Source: Proteles cristata cristata
Taxonomy: Eukaryota > Chordata > Mammalia > Carnivora > Hyaenidae
Assembly (NCBI GenBank): GCA_017311185.1
Contig: JAESUZ010003519.1
Coordinates: forward strand, 1 to 64,000
Reading direction: 5' to 3'
DNA length: 64,000 nucleotides
In this document: positions 59,761 to 64,000 of the stretch, piece by piece
How the letters are laid out: each line of letters begins with the position of its first letter
How positions within the stretch are numbered: the stretch's first letter is position 1
Program-made: the position numbers and the translations under genes
The notes under the pieces: generated by a model
Database searches by the model: none
The model's input: only the letters and a program-made list of their open reading frames with translations
What the model was told of the DNA's origin: nothing

Positions 59761-60380
59761 TGCTGCTTAAAAATCAAGGTCAAAAGATGTTACCAAGTAG
59801 TTTTTCGGAAAGAGATTTCATCTTTCTACCCTAAGAACCAGGCTTAGGGTGTAGGGCCACAGGAGTCCTCGTTAACAGAACACTTGTGGTCCCTGAGGCT
59901 GCTTCTGTATGTGGGTGGGCAGGCCAGTCCAAAGGAGACTGATGAGCACAGGCTGCCAGGAGGACTGAGCCACCTTGCTCCTATAAATTCAAATGCTAAA
60001 TAAACCACTTGCCAGTCCTATAGCTCAGGAATGTCCCCCTCTTGCCCCCCCCCCAGCCCATCTCTTTGAAATGTAATCATCAGAGAAGGTAAAGCCCTAT
60101 TTCCTGGTTTCCTGGGACAAGATGGGCTTAATTACAACTGTTTCCTGACTTCAAATGGAAAACTCCACCTTTAGTCATAAAGATATGATAGAATTAGCAA
60201 TTCTGTCTTGAAATTTGATGGAGTGGGTAGTATCCACTAGCTCTATGAAAGATTTTCTTCTGTCTTTGCAATCTCTTTAATGAATCGCCTATGATGAGGA
60301 TCACATTCTGGTTTAATGTTTATTCAGTAATAAAATTGTTTTCTTTCTTTCCTTTGTGGGGAGGTTTTCTAGGTTGGGAG
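59761..60380. other. Single-copy sequence, no gene recognised
   Basis: No supported feature. Confidence 0.45.
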
Positions 60381-60394
60381 GAGATTTTGTTTTT

Positions 60395-60474
60395 TTCTTT
60401 TTCTTTTTTTTTAATCACTTTTTATTTTATTTATTTTTGAGAAAGAGTGTGAGTAGCAAAGAGAGGCAGAATGG

Positions 60475-60535
<61 letters not shown>

Positions 60536-60642
60536 TTGTAAACAGGCTTTACACTCAGTGGATCCCATGACCCTGGGATCATGACCTGAACTGAAATCAA
60601 GAGTTGGATGCTCAACTGACTAAGCCACCCAGGAGCCCCAAT
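60395..60642 (-). mobile_element. CAN SINE with an expanded (GA)n
   Basis: Reverse SINE ending AAGCCACCCAGGAGCCCC, with an uninterrupted (GA)n of about 50 bp (60475-60525). TSD GAGATTTTGTTTTT at 60381-60394 and 60643-60656, identical. Confidence 0.95.
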
Positions 60643-60656
60643 GAGATTTTGTTTTT

Positions 60657-61031
60657 AGTTATATTTCATCAACATCACTTTATGTGGACTCTTCTAGGAG
60701 ACTGTAAAACTAAGGCAAAGGTACTTCTGGAAAGGATCTAGGGCACAGGGGAAGGTGGGTGTGTACCAGACTAGCTAGGAGAGTTCCTGGAATTGAAAGT
60801 TTTGATTGTTTGGCCCATTAATTAATTCATCAGTATTTATTGAGCACCTACTATATGCATAGCCCTATTCTAGAGTCAGAATGCTGGAGAAGTACAGTTC
60901 CTGACCACAGCCCGAAAGGGGCACAGGAATTAGAAACATATCCACTCCTTGGGTGCCAAGGGACAAGAATTAGCTGTGGATTCACTTCCTGGGAATTTTG
61001 GAGCTCTGCAAAGTGATAAAGAACTGAAGAA
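60657..61031. other. Single-copy sequence with an L2-type tail
   Basis: ATTAATTCATCAGTATTTATTGAGCACCTACTATATGC at about 60826-60860 is a reverse L2 tail. No gene. Confidence 0.55.
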
Positions 61032-61043
61032 CCTAAGATCTCT

Positions 61044-61284
61044 CCCTTTTTAAAAAAGTTTGTTTTCAGAGAGAGAGAGAGAGAAAGACAGAGGGAGCAT
61101 GCACACATGTGTATGCATGAGCAGGGGAGGGGAAGAGAGTGAGAGGGAAAGAGAGAATCCCTAGCAGGCTCCATGCTGTCAGCATAGAGCCCAACATAGG
61201 GCTCAATCCCACAAACCATGAGATCATGACCTGAGCGGAAATCAAAAGTCAGACACTCAACTGACTGAGACACCCAGGTGCCCC
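61044..61284 (-). mobile_element. CAN SINE
   Basis: Reverse SINE with a long (GA)n and head ACACCCAGGTGCCCC. Short imperfect TSD CCTAAGATCT / CTTAAGATCT at 61032-61041 and 61288-61297. Confidence 0.92.
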
Positions 61285-61297
61285 AAGCTTAAGATCT

Positions 61298-61778
61298 ATT
61301 AAAGGAAGTTTAGGCATGCCTTCTTGGGATTGGACTTTGAAAATGGCCTGGAACTCTTTTTTTTCTAGACTGACATTCTTAGATGGTACGTCTCCTATGT
61401 TAATTATCTTTGCATAGCTAGACTGTATCTGAATGCCTGACATGTAGTAGGTAGACTATAAATGGTTGTTGACTACATGAAAGAAGGAAATTAAAATTTT
61501 CCTTCTGACCAAGAAAGACTCAGAGACAAATTTCATTACTACTTTTACCAGTTTTCAGGAGTATGCATTTTCACTATTCCCCTCCTGTGTTTCATAATAA
61601 TGTCATAATATTATTTGTATTATAGTTCAACCCTTAAGGGTTATAGTTTGCATTTTGCTGAATCCCCCCCTTCCTTTCTCCTATTTTCCCAGCTCTTTCT
61701 TATTCCTTTTCTCTCTTGGACTCTTTTTCTCTCTTTTTTTCTTTCCCTTCTCCCTTAGAAACTTCTTTTTTCTTTCTT
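61298..61778. other. Single-copy sequence, pyrimidine-rich end
   Basis: A TGACATGTAGTAGGTAGACTATAAATGG motif (61438-61465) may be an L2/MIR tail. Sequence 61660-61778 is strongly pyrimidine-rich. No gene. Confidence 0.5.
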
Positions 61779-61995
61779 AAAAAAATTTTTTTTATTGTTT
61801 TATTTATTTCTGAGAAAGAGACAGCATGAGCAGGGGAGGGTCAGAGAGAGAGGGAGACACAGAATCTGAAACAGGCTCCAGGCTCCAAGCCAGCTGTCCG
61901 CACAGAGCCCGACTCAGGGCTTGAACCCACAAACTGCAAGATCATGACCTGAGCCAAAGTTGGAAGCTCAACCGACTGAGCCACCCATGCGCCCC
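61779..61995 (-). mobile_element. CAN SINE
   Basis: Full-length reverse SINE ending GAGCCACCCATGCGCCCC. TSD-like AACTTCTTTTTTCTT (from 61759) and AACTTCTTTTCTTCTT (from 61999). Confidence 0.93.
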
Positions 61996-62189
61996 AGCAA
62001 CTTCTTTTCTTCTTGAAGTTAAATAGAACTGAAACTTCACAATTAATTAGCCATTTTAGTGGGGTTATTTTTTCCTTTGAAATGTAAATAATGTCTCTTC
62101 ATTACACAGGGCATCCCTTACAATGTCTTCTTGTCATTCATATTTGTCACTTGACAAATTAACAATAGAAAGTACACATATTAGTGATA

Positions 62190-62551
62190 AGGCTGCAGTA
62201 TCAAAGTATCCAAGACTAGGTGGCTCAACCAACAGAAATTTATTTTCTTATAGTTCTGGAGGCTGGAAGCCTGAGATCAAGATGTTGGCAGAGTTGGTTT
62301 CTTCTAGGCCCCTCTTCTTAGCTTGTAGATGGATGTCTTCTGATTTCACATGGTCTTCCCTCTCTACCTCTCTGTGTCCTAATTTCTTCTTCTTACCAGC
62401 ATAACAGCAATATTGGATTAGGATCCACTCTAATAACCTAACTTTAACTTAATTACCTCTTTAAAGACCCCCATCTCCAAATACAGTCACATTCTGAGAT
62501 TCTAGGGCTAGGACTTCAACATACAATTTTGGGAGAACACAGGTCAGCACA
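62190..62551 (+). repeat. MLT2/ERVL-like LTR, decayed
   Basis: Carries AACAGAAATTTATTTTCTTATAG, AGTTCTGGAGGCTGGAAGCC, TATTGGATTAGGATCCACTC, TTTAACTTAATTACCTCTTT and GGACTTCAACATACAATTTTG in the order of MLT2-type LTRs. The ends are too changed to show TG...CA or a TSD. Confidence 0.72.
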
Positions 62552-62566
62552 TAACCATACACCTTT

Positions 62567-62630
62567 CAATTAGCAATAATCGCACCTCAGATAAACCTCA
62601 TTGGCTATGATACTGCCACTGCACAAAGCT
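62567..62630 (-). pseudogene. U4 snRNA retropseudogene, 3'-truncated
   Basis: Read on the minus strand from 62630, the sequence matches the first 64 or so nucleotides of U4 snRNA (AGCTTTGTGCAGTGGCAGTA...ATTGCTAATTG), with several changes typical of decay such as GCGCAG to GTGCAG. The remaining half of the 145-nt RNA and any A-tail are absent. A 15-bp TSD TAACCATACACCTTT flanks it at 62552-62566 and 62634-62648. U4 RNA pairs with U6 in the spliceosome; this copy lacks the 3' domains and so is not functional. Truncated, tail-less snRNA copies are known as a class of self-primed reverse transcripts. Confidence 0.95.
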
Positions 62631-62680
62631 ATTTAACCATACACCTTTAAGTTTAATGGGGAGTTTTGTTTTGTTTTAAT

Positions 62681-62871
62681 CACTGGTTTAAGGCAAAGAT
62701 TGCTAAGAGGGGCTAGTCAAGAGAATTACCTGGGGAGATTGAAAAATACAGATTCCTGGGAGATTCTAGGAGATTCTTATTTAGAGCATCTGGAAAAGGA
62801 ATAGGAATATGTATATTTAAAAAACACCCCAGGTAACTCAGATAATTAGTGAGGTTTGAGAACCACCATTG
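62681..62871 (+). mobile_element. MER5A-like non-autonomous hAT transposon remnant
   Basis: Ends CACTGGTTTAAGGC and TTTGAGAACCACCATTG are inverted, and inside are AGAGAATTACCTGGGGAG and ATACAGATTCCTGGG, all known from MER5A. An 8-bp TSD may be GTTTTAAT (62673-62680) and TTACTAAT (62872-62879), six of eight matching. Confidence 0.72.
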
Positions 62872-62879
62872 TTACTAAT

Positions 62880-64000
62880 TCCTGGCATGTTTATTATTGC
62901 ACTAGGAGAGATCAAGTTCAGTGGAAGAAGAGAAGTTGCTTAGGAGAACCATAGAACAATTACCTTTGAGGAGTACTTCTCTGAAACTTTACTGTTCTCT
63001 TCATTTGGTTTCATGTTTTTCTTTTTTTCTTTTTTCTGTCTTTTTCATTGCATTTCATTTCTGCACGTACTCAGTAATGTAAGGTCTTATAGTAACCAAC
63101 AACTTCTGGTCTAAGTCTAATGATTTCATTAGCTGCAACTTTTGAACTTAGGTTCCGAATAATTTCTGACTCGTATATTTCTACTTCAGCTATGAGCATT
63201 AGTTAGGTATCTAATTTATTCTATGTGTGTCCAGTCATGTTTGAAGATGATGACATAAACAGGGAGATAGTAAAGTCTGCTGTCAAGAATTTCAGGGACT
63301 TTTCAAATTTCAGGTACTTTCTTGGTTAGATTAGCAAAGACATTATCTCCTAATGTTACCATGTTATTATTTTAAGCAAAATCATATCATTGGAGATTTA
63401 TTATATTTTGGGTTGTTTAGACTGGATTCTTTTATTACACCAGCTCTGATGTGGCACACATCCACTGGTAACGATTACTAAACCAGGGGTCAGTTGCCTA
63501 AGTTTTATGCCTTGTGGCTGCCACATTGAGAGACTTGACATGATTTTGCCAGCTGCCTTTTCCCTAACACAGTTGTAGCAAAGGTGATAGAACCAGGACT
63601 TAGCACAAATCTCCCTAGAGGTTTTGTATCTGATTAAAAAATTTCACCAGAATGCTTACTACGGTTCCAGTGAAGTTACGCCTCCATTTGGGTTGAAGTA
63701 AACCCAACAGCTATTGTCAGAATAGGAGATAACATTGCTATGTAGTCTATGAAGAGATAATTTCAGCATTTAAACATGAAATGTAAACTCTTGGTTTAAA
63801 AAAAATCATGCAAAGTCAACAACAGTGATCTTTCTTTATATAGAAAGTCATTACCTATGGTCCCTTGAGAGTAACATACAAAAACTGACTATGGATTTTT
63901 AAGTTTGCATCATGTTAGAGGAAGAAAAGTGAAGGGGGCAGAAACAAAGGGGAATGAGTTCTGTTGTTTTGAATGAGAGTTACAGGTCAGCTTGCACTGT
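62880..64000. other. Single-copy sequence, no gene recognised
   Basis: No frame, RNA gene or clear repeat found up to the right edge. Confidence 0.45.

Noticed and set aside
1..64000. A novel multi-gene biological system
   Set aside because: All long coding sense resolves to L1 or Tigger; the remaining frames are short and unsupported. I do not see such a system in this window.

Overview
This is mammalian nuclear DNA from a carnivoran, most probably a felid. The main evidence is about thirty copies of a tRNA-derived CAN SINE. Each has the GGCGCCTGGGTGGCTCAG-type head, a CT-rich middle and an AATAAATAAA/A-rich tail, and most are the long felid-like form (SINEC_Fc type). Two young L1 copies share one carnivoran L1 consensus. 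I found no intact host protein-coding gene and no exon I can defend; the window reads as intergenic or intronic sequence built up by repeated transposition.

Layout. 1-6797: a nearly complete minus-strand L1 with a CpG-rich 5' UTR, a broken ORF1 and a broken ORF2; its last bases run off the left edge. 6840-16550: SINEs, a twin-primed (5'-inverted) L1 and an old minus-strand L1 that carries later SINEs. 16555-18672: a young 5'-truncated plus-strand L1 between perfect 16-bp target-site duplications (TSDs). 18673-28000: mostly single-copy or very old sequence with a SINE cluster (20971-21699) and a young minus-strand L1 (23987-24961). 28000-34480: an ancient plus-strand L1 split by a nearly complete Tigger/pogo DNA transposon (29423-31945) with both terminal inverted repeats and a decayed transposase gene. 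36168-41110: an old minus-strand L1 in which one target sequence now appears three times around a SINE pair and a second L1. 41900-58400: sparse single-copy sequence with SINEs, an L1/HAL1-like 5' half (45485-47860) and old MIR/L2 pieces. 58560-64000: LTR-like fragments, a solo endogenous-retrovirus LTR with a perfect 5-bp TSD (59019-59463), a truncated U4 snRNA retropseudogene (62567-62630) and an MER5A-like DNA transposon remnant.

No genes here act together as a pathway. The functional relationship is parasitic: L1 ORF2 protein (endonuclease plus reverse transcriptase) is the known source of the SINE and truncated L1 insertions, and the TSDs fit that mechanism. Every transposon gene seen is disrupted. 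The least explained features are a compact 50-nt near-perfect hairpin at 16341-16390, an AT-rich inverted repeat at 7151-7248, and local tandem duplications. I found no CRISPR array, operon or new defence system, and the DNA is not of prokaryotic type.

All repeat assignments come from reading the sequence and remembering family consensus features, not from a database search. Family names are firm for L1, CAN SINE, Tigger-like and U4, and tentative for MLT2-like, MER5A-like, HAL1-like, MIR and L2 pieces.
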